In this document: in pieces, positions 5,579-5,615 of the stretch
Position numbering within the stretch: position 1 is the first letter of the stretch
Layout of the letters: each line of letters opens with the position of its first letter
DNA from: Bifidobacteriaceae bacterium
Lineage (GTDB): Bacteria; Actinomycetota; Actinomycetes; Actinomycetales; WQXJ01
DNA length: 5,615 nt
Assembly: GCA_031278665.1 (NCBI GenBank)
Contig: JAITKC010000365.1
Location: 1-5,615, forward strand
Direction of reading: 5' to 3'
Translations under genes and position numbers: made by a program
The notes under the pieces: model-generated
What the model was told of the DNA's origin: nothing
Seen by the model: only the letters and a program-made list of their open reading frames with translations
The model's database searches: none

Positions 5579-5613
5579 GGGTGGAACCCGGCGCCAGGCG
5601 CCGGGGTCCACCC
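5579..5613 (+). terminator. Strong GC-rich hairpin, probable terminator of the exported-protein cluster
   Basis: A 17-bp inverted repeat with one mismatch (A5586 opposite G5606): GGGTGGAACCCGGCGCC (5579-5595) pairs with the arm at 5597-5613 around a single central A, so the real loop is a few bases. It lies 66 bases after the last stop. The window ends 2 bases after the stem, so a U-tract cannot be assessed. Being nearly symmetric, it could also terminate a gene converging from the right. Confidence 0.65.
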
Positions 5614-5615
5614 CC

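Overview
The window is GC-rich bacterial DNA with dense coding on both strands. The genes use Shine-Dalgarno sites and at least one GTG start. A class II (plant-like) DAHP synthase together with exported proteins carrying SipW-type 'alternate' signal peptides points to an actinobacterium (Actinomycetota). Nothing seen allows a safe call below phylum.

Left part (1-1538): a divergent pair. The minus strand carries the N-terminal 222 residues of a GH2 beta-mannosidase, whose catalytic part lies beyond the left edge. Facing away from it, across an 80-bp gap, is an AraC-family regulator. The gap holds a plausible promoter for the regulator with a perfect 10-bp palindrome inside it. This looks like a sugar-utilisation gene and its local regulator.

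Middle (1539-3248): a complete class II DAHP synthase (first step of the shikimate pathway), flanked on both sides by short tandem repeats. A 16-bp unit (three exact copies and one degenerate) lies before it. A 9-bp unit (twelve copies) begins at the base right after its stop codon. The two arrays contain mutually complementary 8-base cores. The 9-bp array reads as (Pro-Gly-Glu)12 in the +1 frame relative to the synthase, and the synthase ends in CCC-TAA, a shift-prone stop context.

Right part (3249-5615): three consecutive genes for small secreted or surface proteins. Each has a hydrophobic N-terminus ending in a GG-x(2-4)-[FLY]xA-type motif followed by an aromatic residue, as in SipW-processed proteins such as TasA of Bacillus. 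The first two overlap by 4 bp. The third stands alone with a strong Shine-Dalgarno and is the most TasA-like. Both transcription units are preceded by the same bipartite element, CGGGAATAG-N14-GCGTTG. It fits the GGAAT-N18-GTT layout of an ECF sigma (SigR/SigH-type) promoter, so the three genes are probably one regulon making an extracellular fibre or matrix. No dedicated signal peptidase is present in the window. A strong GC-rich hairpin closes the cluster.
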